From NCBI GenBank assembly GCA_028291515.1, contig JAQGHU010000102.1:62001-126000 (forward strand): a DNA stretch of 64,000 nucleotides. Direction: 5' to 3'. A program made the position numbers and the translations under genes. Below the pieces are notes generated by a model. That model saw nothing but the letters and a program-made list of their open reading frames with translations. It had not been told where the DNA came from and searched no databases. Below, one piece after another: positions 1-8,449 of the stretch (position 1 is the first letter of the stretch; every line of letters starts with the position of its first letter). Origin of the DNA: Schlesneria sp. (GTDB lineage Bacteria; Planctomycetota; Planctomycetia; Planctomycetales; Planctomycetaceae).

Positions 1-529
1 CTATCAATGGCTGGACCAGTCGATCGAGCGTTTCGCGTCCAAACCGGCGTCGCACGAAATCGGCGAGGCTTTCGTCGGCCACGTCGCCTGGAGGAACGAA
101 ATACTCCATGAGCATTCGCAGCTTGCCCCAAGGAGAAAGGATTGGTGTCGTCAGGATTGGCCAAATGGCGGATGGGCTGAGGAGCTGAAATCCCTCTGGA
201 ACGGGAACCGGACGGCCATCGAAGAGAACGTGAACTCCCCGGTATCGCGAATCAGTCGCAATAAGGCGGTTTTCGAGCCCCAGTCGCCGGCAGAGGCCGA
301 TCGCTCCGGGTTTATTCGTCAGAAAGCTATCGGCCCCTGTATCAACCAGGTAGTCGCCGATCTGCTGAGTCCCGATAATCCCACCGAGACGAGGGCCGGC
401 CTCGAACAACGTGATTTCAACTCGCGATGATTGTTTCGCAGAGAGCTCGATCAGGCGATGAGCGGCAGCTAAACCCGACAGGCCGCCACCGATGATGGCA
501 ATTCGCCGACCTGTGTCAGGATTCGTCAT
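1..529 (-). CDS. hemG: FAD-dependent protoporphyrinogen/coproporphyrinogen oxidase (3' end outside window)
   Basis: This is the N-terminal 176 residues of the FAD-type porphyrinogen oxidase (HemY/HgoX type, often named HemG), which makes the aromatic porphyrin late in haem synthesis. It opens with MTNPDTGRR and the dinucleotide-binding stretch IAIIGGGLSGLAAAHRL, followed by the family-typical VDTGADSFLTNKPG and PVPEGFQLLSP segments. The ATG at 529 lies just before the GxGxxG motif, as expected for this family. The gene lies 65 bp downstream of hemE on the same strand, which supports a shared haem role. The C-terminal substrate and membrane-association part is not in the window, so the choice between coproporphyrinogen and protoporphyrinogen as substrate cannot be made here. 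Confidence 0.9.
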   Translation of the reverse strand, partial: MTNPDTGRRIAIIGGGLSGLAAAHRLIELSAKQSSRVEITLFEAGPRLGGIIGTQQIGDYLVDTGADSFLTNKPGAIGLCRRLGLENRLIATDSRYRGVHVLFDGRPVPVPEGFQLLSPSAIWPILTTPILSPWGKLRMLMEYFVPPGDVADESLADFVRRRFGRETLDRLVQPLI

Positions 530-594
530 CGCGAGCTACCTGGACCTTAAATGCCTGGCGTGAGGAGTTGCTGAATTGTCGCGGTGACCATCTG

Positions 595-1638
595 TCACTT
601 CTGGCCCATTTCGTGGACCATCTCAACTAAAGCTTTCACATTGTCCGGCGGAACCTCGGGGAAGACCCCATGTCCCAGGTTGAAGATATGCCCAGGTCGC
701 CCTTCGGTGGCGTCAAGCACAGCTTTCGCCCGAGACCGCAGCGTCGGCAAGTCTGCCATCAGTGACACAGGATCAAGGTTTCCCTGAACGGCGACATCGT
801 GACCGACCGTTCGCCAACCATCGGCCAAGTCCACTCGCCAATCCAAGCCGAACACACTGCCGCCCGCCTCGCGAAGCATCGGCAACAGCGCTGGATTACC
901 CGTCAAGAAGTTGATCACAGGAGCGTCGGCACGAATTCCTGCGACAACTTGTTTTGTGAAGGGAAGCACATAGCGACGATAGTCGGCTGGTGACAAACAA
1001 CCGGCCCAGCTATCGAAAAGTTGAATCGCCTGACAACCCGCGTCGACCTGGGCATTGATGTAACGGACCAGGCTGCGAACCAGGCGTTCCATCAACGTGC
1101 GCCAGGCTCCTTCATCGCAGTACATCATCCGTTTGGTTGAGAGATAGTTCTTCGAACCGCCACCTTCGATGACATACGAAGCCAGTGTGAATGGTGCTCC
1201 CGCAAACCCCAGCAGTGGGATATCGGCTGGCAAATCACGTCGAATCAGCTTCACGGCATCGAATACGAACTGCAGCGAATCGACCGTTTCCAATTCATGG
1301 AATCGATCGACATCAGCCGCGGTGCGGATCGGATTGTGAATGACGGGCCCTTCACCCTTGGCATATTCCAAGTCGATGCCCATCGGCTCCAGCATCGGGA
1401 GCAGATCGGCAAACAGAATCGCGGCGTCGACACCAAGGACCCGTTGTGCCGTCAGCGTGACTTCCGCGGCCAATTCCGGCCGTTTGCACAACTCGATGAA
1501 CGTGACCTTGCTGCGAACTGCCATGTATTCAGGCAAATACCGTCCCGCTTGGCGCATGATCCAAATGGGAGTGGTATCGGTTGGTTCGCGGCGGGCGGCT
1601 TTAAGCAGTCGACAATTTTGCAGGGCAGGTGTCAGCAT
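595..1638 (-). CDS. hemE: Uroporphyrinogen decarboxylase
   Basis: HemE removes four acetate carboxyls from uroporphyrinogen III to give coproporphyrinogen III in the cytosol. The 347-residue length is normal. The first family signature, [15 protein letters not shown], lies near residues 24-38 and contains the substrate-binding Arg residues; the second, [17 protein letters not shown], lies near residue 145. GNLDP and the C-terminal FNLGHGV segment are also present. The ATG at 1638 gives the usual short lead before the first signature. It lies between the sigma-54 activator and hemG on the same strand, with gaps of 88 and 65 bp, so one transcript is plausible. Confidence 0.97.
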   Translation of the reverse strand: MLTPALQNCRLLKAARREPTDTTPIWIMRQAGRYLPEYMAVRSKVTFIELCKRPELAAEVTLTAQRVLGVDAAILFADLLPMLEPMGIDLEYAKGEGPVIHNPIRTAADVDRFHELETVDSLQFVFDAVKLIRRDLPADIPLLGFAGAPFTLASYVIEGGGSKNYLSTKRMMYCDEGAWRTLMERLVRSLVRYINAQVDAGCQAIQLFDSWAGCLSPADYRRYVLPFTKQVVAGIRADAPVINFLTGNPALLPMLREAGGSVFGLDWRVDLADGWRTVGHDVAVQGNLDPVSLMADLPTLRSRAKAVLDATEGRPGHIFNLGHGVFPEVPPDNVKALVEMVHEMGQK

Positions 1639-1726
1639 GGGGGCTCCGGAGTGAAATCGAATTGTAGCCGTGAGGTTCCCCGGCGAGTAGCGAGCCTGAT
1701 TTGATCAACGTGGCGGTCGCGAAGAT

Positions 1727-3838
1727 TCATTCGGGCAATTCGCCAGCGAGCATCTCGGCGTCATCGTCCTGCCCCGCTTCGCTCATGCCCAATTGCCGCA
1801 TCTTGCGATACAGATTGGAGCGATGTAACCCCAGCAACCGAGCCGCTTCGCTCATATTGTTGCGAACACGACGAATTCCTCGTCTGATGAAGTCTTGCTG
1901 GAACTGGTTCGTTGCTTCACTGAGCCCCAGATCCAGAGAAGGTTCATGCGACCGATTCTGATCGGGACTGAGGATGAATGCCAGATCATCTGCGGCGACA
2001 ACATCGTTCGGAGCCAGGAAGGCAACGCGTTCCATCAGGTTGCGAAGCTCGCGCACGTTCCCTGGCCATGTGTGCGCCTGCATCCGTTTCCGGGCATCAG
2101 CAGAGAGCTCCAGCTTTGGACGCCGGGCTTGAATGGCAAAACCATTCAGAAAGTGCTCGGCCAGCGCCAGGATATCCTCGGGGCGTTCGCGTAGCGGTGG
2201 CAGATCCAGCGTCACCACATTCAGCCGGAAGTAGAGATCTTCGCGGAATTTTCGAGCTCGCACCGCTTCCGCCAAATGTGCGTTTGTGGCAGCAATGACG
2301 CGAGCATTGATGGGGATCGCCTGCGAACCACCAACGCGCGTGATGACCTTTTGTTCCAACACTCGTAGCAGTTTAGCTTGGCCACCGAGACTCATGTCTC
2401 CAATTTCGTCGAGGAAGATCGTCCCCCCTTCGGCCACTTCGAACTTGCCGCGATGCATTTCCCGCGCGTCGGTGAAGGCCCCTTTTTCGTGACCAAACAG
2501 CTCACTCTCGAGAAGCGTTTCGGTGAGTGCGGCACAGTTCACCGCAATAAAAGGGCGGTCTGCTCGCGGACCTTGAAAGTGTAATGTCTGAGCAACGACT
2601 TCCTTGCCGGTGCCGCTTTCGCCGAGGATCAGTACGGGTAAATCGGTTGCTGCCAGCCGCCGAATCGTGCTGCGCATCGCCTGCATCGCAGGACTTTCGC
2701 CGATCAGCGAGACCCCCTTGGTCAGTTGCTCTGTTAACTGGCGATGCGAGCGAAGTAACGATTCGCGTTCTCGCGTGTTCTTGAGAGCAATAGCGACCTG
2801 AATCGACAGGTCATCCAGCGTCGCTTCGTCGTCGGCGGTGAAGGTTCCGTCGTTTTTGTTGATGACTTCGAAAGCACCAAGCAACTTGTGTTCGCCATCG
2901 AACAGGGGAGCACAAAGCAAATTTCGGGTCTTATAGCCGCTAGCCACGTCTACTTTTCGGCTGAATCTGGCATCGTGATAAGCGTCATCCACACGCAATA
3001 ATTTCGCAGAGTGAATCACCTCACCGACGATGCCGGTTCGATCCGAAAAACGTAGCGAGTTCCCTTCCACTCCCAGCGCGGGACAGGCAACGACTTCCTG
3101 GTGCTCGCGATCCCACAGGAAAATGCTGGCTCGGTCACATCGCAGAATTCGGACAGCCTCGCGCGCGATCAGTTCCAACAGTGGCTCAGTTTCTTGAACT
3201 GTGGAGAGCTTCAACGAGACTTTCAAAATCCCGCGAAGGCATTCAATCCGATGGTCCGCACGGCCGCGATCGGAGAGGATGTCCAGGCAAGAACCCAGCG
3301 TCCGCGCTATTCCAACCGTGAGTGGCAGGATCTCCGCGGAAAGGTGCCGCCCCACGAATGTCAAAACCCGACCGCCGCTCAGTTTGGTTCGCACGGGAAC
3401 GGCGATCAGTGTCCCAACGGCAGGGCCTTCGAGAATTGTGGAGACTCCACTATCCCGATCGAGCACGTCCGCCAGGAGATCGCGCGGAATATCCGCACTG
3501 TTCCAGCGACCGGACTGAACCGTGACGGCCCAGTTGGGGGCTCGATCAAAAAGGCCAACGCCACTGGCACCGAGTTCACCACAGATGTCCGCGAGTTGCT
3601 GCCGAAGAAAATCTTCTTCCATCGAGGCTACGGCAACAGATTCGATCAACCGCTCGATGATTCCGATCATCTGCGGAGCGTCGGAGACGGGAAACTGGTG
3701 ACTGACTTCCGACCACGCAATCCATCGGGCGGCCACGGGAATCTCACTTTCGCGGAGAACGGCACCTGCGGGATTTCTTGCGGAAACCCGAATCAACTCC
3801 ATTTCTGCCGTATTGTTGATACGAAACGGCGGAAACAC
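1727..3838 (-). CDS. Sigma-54-dependent transcriptional activator with GAF domain
   Basis: This 703-residue NtrC-type activator remodels sigma-54 RNA polymerase with ATP. Residues about 60-190 form an unassigned sensory region that looks GAF-like. A clearer GAF domain spans about 216-353. The AAA+ domain has Walker A GESGTGKE at 406-413, the sigma-54 contact loop GAFTDA at 453-458 and Walker B GGTIFLDEIGD near 471-481. A Fis-type helix-turn-helix follows near residues 645-685 (MSEAARLLGLHRSNLYRKM). There is no receiver domain, so the input is probably a ligand or redox signal at the GAF domain. The start is GTG at 3838; an ATG at 3802 (residue 13) is an alternative, and neither has a clear ribosome binding site. 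The target genes are unknown. Confidence 0.92.
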   Translation of the reverse strand: MFPPFRINNTAEMELIRVSARNPAGAVLRESEIPVAARWIAWSEVSHQFPVSDAPQMIGIIERLIESVAVASMEEDFLRQQLADICGELGASGVGLFDRAPNWAVTVQSGRWNSADIPRDLLADVLDRDSGVSTILEGPAVGTLIAVPVRTKLSGGRVLTFVGRHLSAEILPLTVGIARTLGSCLDILSDRGRADHRIECLRGILKVSLKLSTVQETEPLLELIAREAVRILRCDRASIFLWDREHQEVVACPALGVEGNSLRFSDRTGIVGEVIHSAKLLRVDDAYHDARFSRKVDVASGYKTRNLLCAPLFDGEHKLLGAFEVINKNDGTFTADDEATLDDLSIQVAIALKNTRERESLLRSHRQLTEQLTKGVSLIGESPAMQAMRSTIRRLAATDLPVLILGESGTGKEVVAQTLHFQGPRADRPFIAVNCAALTETLLESELFGHEKGAFTDAREMHRGKFEVAEGGTIFLDEIGDMSLGGQAKLLRVLEQKVITRVGGSQAIPINARVIAATNAHLAEAVRARKFREDLYFRLNVVTLDLPPLRERPEDILALAEHFLNGFAIQARRPKLELSADARKRMQAHTWPGNVRELRNLMERVAFLAPNDVVAADDLAFILSPDQNRSHEPSLDLGLSEATNQFQQDFIRRGIRRVRNNMSEAARLLGLHRSNLYRKMRQLGMSEAGQDDDAEMLAGELPE

Positions 3839-3921
3839 GCGTCGAAATGATACCGATTCGCGACAAGTTTTCCAGAGACTGACGACAGATGAAGAGACAG
3901 ATGTCGTCTAATGGATTTGAA

Positions 3922-4587
3922 CTAGCCTTGAACTTCACCTTCTTCGGTGACTGGTTGGTCATCCGAATCCGCATCCAACTCAGCCTCTGGTGGCAATTCT
4001 TCGCTGGCGATGGACTCTTTGCGCAACAAATGCATGTCCATTCCACCCGAATTCAGAACCCGGAACGGAACCCAATTCTCGGGAAGGTCAAATTCACTTT
4101 CCGTCGGAGTTCGCAGCACCATCAGCGCGTTGGGCGTCGTCAGATCATCCTTCGTCAAACGAAGTAGTGACCGATACAGAGGCGAACCTCGCTTCAATTT
4201 CTTGATCATGGCATAGGGGGGATCAAAGAAGACGACATCATACGGAAACCATCCGGCATCGCCTTGTGCTTTGAACGAGCAGCGCAGGCAGTCGACTCGC
4301 CAGCACAGCGTTTTATCCGTTACCTGCAGGGCGGTCGCGTTTTGAATCAGCAGTTCGTGAGCTCGATGGTCCTGCTCGCAGCAGACAACGCTTTTAGCAC
4401 CCCGACTCAGCGCTTCGAATCCCAACGAGCCGGTCCCCGAATACACATCCAAGACCCGCTTTCCGGGCAGAAGGTCTCGAATATGATCGAACAGTTTCAC
4501 CTTCGCACGATCTGTGATCGGACGCGTATTTTGCCCAGGATTTGCCAGCAGCTTTCGCCGCCGTAGATCACCCGCTACGATTCTCAT
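3922..4587 (-). CDS. rsmD: 16S rRNA (guanine(966)-N(2))-methyltransferase
   Basis: RsmD methylates the exocyclic amine of G966 in 16S rRNA during small-subunit assembly, using S-adenosylmethionine. The protein begins MRIVAGDLRRRKL and has RPITDRAKVKLFDHI near residue 22, the SAM-binding VLDVYSGTGSLGFEALSRGA near 45-64, and the catalytic DPPY tetrad at 122-125. The family is usually about 185-200 residues. This copy has 221, with an acidic Glu/Asp-rich C-terminal tail that is probably disordered. It is divergent from truD, with 155 bp between the two starts. Confidence 0.94.
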   Translation of the reverse strand: MRIVAGDLRRRKLLANPGQNTRPITDRAKVKLFDHIRDLLPGKRVLDVYSGTGSLGFEALSRGAKSVVCCEQDHRAHELLIQNATALQVTDKTLCWRVDCLRCSFKAQGDAGWFPYDVVFFDPPYAMIKKLKRGSPLYRSLLRLTKDDLTTPNALMVLRTPTESEFDLPENWVPFRVLNSGGMDMHLLRKESIASEELPPEAELDADSDDQPVTEEGEVQG

Positions 4588-4742
4588 TCCACCGCCTGTA
4601 CTGCCAAAGTCAGTCGCGTCAGGGCTATTTGCTGCCCCGCGAAATGCGACAATCCAAGTCGACAGCGTAGAGCGTCCCTGCCGAGACCGTCAAGGACGTA
4701 GCGACTTTCTGAAGATTTGCCCGCCGGAAATGAGAATCTTGT

Positions 4743-5879
4743 ATGAGTGATAGTTCGTCTGAATCCGTACCGAATGAGACACAAAACCCCGAGGCATCCG
4801 CATTCACACTGCCCTATTTGACGGTGGATCTGCCGGGAATTGGTGGTCGCTGGAAAGACGAACCGGAAGACTTTGTCGTCGAAGAGATTCCGGCCTATGA
4901 ACCAGTAGGAGCCGGCGAGCACCTCTTCCTTTGGGTCGAAAAGCGTGACGTTTCCGCAAACGATCTCGTTCATCACGTCGGTCGCACATTGCGCTGTTCG
5001 CCGCGGGACATCGGTGTCGCTGGCTTGAAAGATCGGCGAGCGATCACGCGGCAATACATCTCTATCCCGGCCAAGCTGGCAGCTGCAGTCCCGCAGGTTG
5101 ACACGGACAAGATCAAAGTTCTTCGCTCAGAATTGCACGGAAACAAGCTGCGCACGGGCCATCTCCGTGGCAATCGGTTCACCATCGTGATTCGCGATGT
5201 GGGTGAATCCGCCGCGGAACGAGCCGCTGCGATTCTTCGCCGCATTCAATTGATGGGGTTCCCTAACTACTACGGGAGCCAACGTTTCGGCCACAACCGG
5301 GAAACTCTGCGACTCGGCTTGGACCTGCTGACAGGGCGCAAGAAGTCGAAGGACATTCCGGGTGCTCAACGCCGGTTTTTGCTACGGCTTTCGCTTTCCG
5401 CGGTTCAATCCGATCTGTTTAACCAAGCGATTGCCGAGCGAATGACGGATGGCTTGCTTCACAAGGTTCTCTCGGGCGATGTGATGGAAGTCGTGGCATC
5501 CGGCGGGAAATTTCTCGCAACAGATGTGGCAGCCGAGCAACCACGATATGACTCGGGCGAGACCGCCGTCACGGGCCCCATGTTCGGACTGAAAATGCGC
5601 GAGCCCACCGGCAAAGCCCAGGAGTTCGAGCAGGATCTGCTCGCTCGCAGTGGTTTGGGTCCGGAACATTTCTCGAAGTACCTGAACCTGATGAACGGAA
5701 CGCGGCGATCCTATGTCATCCGTCCGGGCGAACTGGACATTAGCCCCGAGACGGACGGACTACGATTCCAATTCACGCTTCCCAGCGGCGTGTATGCCAC
5801 TATGCTGTTGCGCGAGTTCATGAAGTCCGATGACCTGCCCAGCGTCCCCGAAGCGGAAGACGGTAGCGACGAGGACTGA
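4743..5879 (+). CDS. truD: tRNA pseudouridine(13) synthase
   Basis: TruD converts U13 of certain tRNAs to pseudouridine. The catalytic motif GLKDRRAITRQ is intact with the nucleophilic Asp at residue 97, and the TruD signature NYYGSQRFG appears near residue 175. The 378-residue length fits the family. Residues 1-20 are Ser/Glu-rich and precede the conserved fold, so a slightly later start cannot be excluded, although the next in-frame ATG lies far inside the fold. The gene converges on the sulfatase gene, with 22 bp between the two stops. Confidence 0.95.
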   Translation: MSDSSSESVPNETQNPEASAFTLPYLTVDLPGIGGRWKDEPEDFVVEEIPAYEPVGAGEHLFLWVEKRDVSANDLVHHVGRTLRCSPRDIGVAGLKDRRAITRQYISIPAKLAAAVPQVDTDKIKVLRSELHGNKLRTGHLRGNRFTIVIRDVGESAAERAAAILRRIQLMGFPNYYGSQRFGHNRETLRLGLDLLTGRKKSKDIPGAQRRFLLRLSLSAVQSDLFNQAIAERMTDGLLHKVLSGDVMEVVASGGKFLATDVAAEQPRYDSGETAVTGPMFGLKMREPTGKAQEFEQDLLARSGLGPEHFSKYLNLMNGTRRSYVIRPGELDISPETDGLRFQFTLPSGVYATMLLREFMKSDDLPSVPEAEDGSDED

Positions 5880-5901
5880 GCCCGTCTCCACTTGGAAGAA
5901 C

Positions 5902-8073
5902 TCAAGGCTCTCGCAGCTCAATCACGACGCCATCAATCTTGCCCGAATAAGCGAAGGGGGCTTCATAGTCCCCGACCGCCCCGTTTTCGTCACGTCCCAC
6001 CTGTAGGCCATCGGCAGGTTGGGACACCATCGGGCCATCCAGTTTCCCGGAACCGATCTGCTTCTTGTTGGCAGTGAGCACGACTGCTCCCTTGCTCGAC
6101 AGGGTAGCTGTGATTTCTAGCGGAGCAGCGGGGAGTGCCTCTGTCGCCACAACGGTCGCAAGCGTATTTCGACGGCGAACAGCGAAGGTGAGCTTATTGT
6201 TTTTGACGTAAAGCGAATAACCGTTGGCCGTTCCGCCTTGCGCGACCAGCACCCCGTTGGGGCTGGATTCACTGACGGCCACTGCAATTGAGAGTGGCTT
6301 GTTGGCACTTCGAGGTGCCTTGCCACGCGCTAATGTGCCTCCAGACTTCAATTCGAATCGAACCGCGGGACTTCCGTCTGTGGAGTCATCACTCGTATCA
6401 GGCTGACCGTACTGTGGCTTCCAGATCCAAGGCAAGACCTTGGCTCGATGAGCCCATGATTCCCACTTGGCAGTCATTTCGCGGACTCGCTCGGGGTGCT
6501 GCGCCGCTAGATCCGCGGTTTCTGTTCGATCCACTTTCAGATCGTAGAGTTCCCAAGGCGCGGCCGGGCCTTTGGCCACCAGTTTCCAGTCACCGACGCG
6601 AATAGCTCGATTCCCTTCATGTTCCCAGTAGATTGCGTCTCGCTCGATTTTTCCGTCCCCAAAGGCGGGCACCAGGCTGCGACCTTCCAGCGGAATGATC
6701 TTTTCGCCGGCATGTTCTTGCGGATACGAGGCCCCGCTGACATCGACGCACGTCGCCATAATGTCGATCAAGTGTCCCGGTTGGTGACGCACTTCGCCTC
6801 GATTGGAAATTCGCTTCGGCCAGTGGGCGATCAAGGGCGTTGAGATTCCCCCTTCATGAACCCAATGCTTGTACTCACGAAATGGCGTATTACTGACATT
6901 GGCCCAGCCTTCTCCGTAGGCAATGTAGGTATCGCGTGGCCCAGGCATCACCTTTCGGCCGGTCAGCATGGGCCATCCATCGCGGGTCTGCTTTGGCTGC
7001 ACGGGAAGTAATACCTGGTCGGCTGCAACAACGGGCAGACTTGGCTGTACACCGCGTTCGACATTGGGTTGACGGCCTGTATTTTCAGCACATCCGCCAT
7101 TGTCCTGCAGGAACAGAATCAACGTGTTGTCCAACTGTCCCGAACTTCGCAGCTCTTCTACCAGTTCTCCAATGCCGCGATCCATGGACTCAATCATCGC
7201 TGCATACACTTCCATGCAGCGCGCTTCCCACGCCTGGTCTTGGACGCTGTCCCAGTCACCTTTGGTCGGGGTGAGTTTCCACGCGGGATCGATCAAGCCG
7301 AGTTTGCGGGCTTTGGCAAATCGAGCCTGCCGGATGGCGTCGTATCCTGCATCGTAGCGGCCGCGTTGTTTCTGGATGTCTTCCTCAAGGGCATGCATGG
7401 GCCAGTGAGCGGCCGTGTAGGCTAGGTACATGAAGAATGGTTTGTCCGCGTGGTTGCGTTGATGCTCGCTGACGAATCGTCGTGCGTGATCGCTCAGTGC
7501 CTGGGTGTAGTAGTACTGCTTGGGTTGATATTCGGGATCGGTCAGAGCAGGAATCATCGTGTTGTCGCGACACAATCCCGCCGGATCGAAGAACGTCCCC
7601 GCACCGACGATTGTGCCGTAGTAGTGATCGAAACCTCGTTGCATTGGCCAATTGTGCTTTGGCCCTTCGGGCTGCGTATGCCGCGTGACATGCCACTTGC
7701 CGGCCATGTAGTTGCGATACCCCGCGGGACGTAGCGCCTCGGCGATCGTCACGCACTGGCGGTTCAAATCGCCCCGAAATCCGTCCTGCCCACCGTCGTT
7801 CGTCATATGACCAACGCCCGCTTGATGCGGATAAAGGCCCGTCAACAAGCTCGCCCGAGTCGGACAGCAACGAGCCATATTGTAAAATTGCGTGAATCGC
7901 AGGCCATTGGAAGCGAGCCGATCCAGGTTCGGGGTCGTGATCTCGCCCCCGTAGCAGCCTAGGTCTGAATACCCCATATCATCCGACAAGATGACAATGA
8001 TGTTGGGCTGTTCGGCAGCTAGAAGTACGTTTTGAATTAGCAGCCAACCAGCCAGAAGTCGAAACTTCAGCAT
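5902..8073 (-). CDS. Secreted formylglycine-type sulfatase with C-terminal extension
   Basis: This 723-residue exported arylsulfatase-family enzyme hydrolyses sulfate esters, probably on a polysaccharide. Residues 1-20 are a signal peptide (hydrophobic LLAGWLLIQNVLLAA). The metal-binding pair DD lies at 31-32. C69-C-P-T-R73 matches the CxPxR motif in which the first Cys becomes formylglycine, and is followed by ASLLTGLYPHQAGVGH. A second metal-site segment, ILFLQDNGG, lies near residue 320. The alkaline-phosphatase fold ends near residue 570. About 145 further residues are rich in Ser/Gly/Thr/Val and read like a jelly-roll (LamG-like) module, perhaps for glycan binding; that part is inferred. 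Planctomycetes carry many such enzymes. The substrate cannot be told from sequence. Confidence 0.92.
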   Translation of the reverse strand: MLKFRLLAGWLLIQNVLLAAEQPNIIVILSDDMGYSDLGCYGGEITTPNLDRLASNGLRFTQFYNMARCCPTRASLLTGLYPHQAGVGHMTNDGGQDGFRGDLNRQCVTIAEALRPAGYRNYMAGKWHVTRHTQPEGPKHNWPMQRGFDHYYGTIVGAGTFFDPAGLCRDNTMIPALTDPEYQPKQYYYTQALSDHARRFVSEHQRNHADKPFFMYLAYTAAHWPMHALEEDIQKQRGRYDAGYDAIRQARFAKARKLGLIDPAWKLTPTKGDWDSVQDQAWEARCMEVYAAMIESMDRGIGELVEELRSSGQLDNTLILFLQDNGGCAENTGRQPNVERGVQPSLPVVAADQVLLPVQPKQTRDGWPMLTGRKVMPGPRDTYIAYGEGWANVSNTPFREYKHWVHEGGISTPLIAHWPKRISNRGEVRHQPGHLIDIMATCVDVSGASYPQEHAGEKIIPLEGRSLVPAFGDGKIERDAIYWEHEGNRAIRVGDWKLVAKGPAAPWELYDLKVDRTETADLAAQHPERVREMTAKWESWAHRAKVLPWIWKPQYGQPDTSDDSTDGSPAVRFELKSGGTLARGKAPRSANKPLSIAVAVSESSPNGVLVAQGGTANGYSLYVKNNKLTFAVRRRNTLATVVATEALPAAPLEITATLSSKGAVVLTANKKQIGSGKLDGPMVSQPADGLQVGRDENGAVGDYEAPFAYSGKIDGVVIELREP

Positions 8074-8226
8074 AAATAACTCCGAGTTAGTTGAATTTAG
8101 ATCTGGCTATTCTGCCAAACCAAAACTAGTCGTGCGACCGTCTGCTGGACAAAAACCTTCGGCCGCAGCCGAATTGGTGAAAGGTCGGCCACTTGCGGCA
8201 TGAGTGCGAGACAACACTATCGCTTT

Positions 8227-8273
8227 TTCCGATACTGAACATCAGATGTCATAATGTTCATCTCTGATTGTTC
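8227..8273 (+). promoter_or_regulatory. Candidate aceE promoter with overlapping inverted repeat
   Basis: The 376-bp gap between the divergent sulfatase and aceE genes holds no convincing gene. A -10-like CATAAT lies at 8250-8255, with a weak -35-like TTCCGA at 8227-8232. An imperfect palindrome overlaps the -10: arm GAACATCAGATG at 8237-8248 and arm CATCTCTGATTGTTC at 8259-8273. This could be an operator for the pyruvate dehydrogenase operon, or a leader hairpin. It is inferred only from position and symmetry. Confidence 0.3.
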
Positions 8274-8449
8274 CTCTCTCAGGCACCCTGTCCAGCCTCG
8301 GCTGCCGCTGCTAAAATGTAGGATCAGAGGGATCTGCTTTTATGTCGCAAATCGGCCTTTGGCGAACCCACTTCAATCTGGTAGAAATGCCGGACTCCAT
8401 TCGAAGCAATCTCGTTTGCACCATAGTTTTTGTTCAAGGCTGACAACCG

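Noticed and set aside
3101-3850. 249-residue plus-strand open frame
   Set aside because: It is antisense to the sigma-54 activator gene, with no family character; the minus-strand gene has full domains and motifs.
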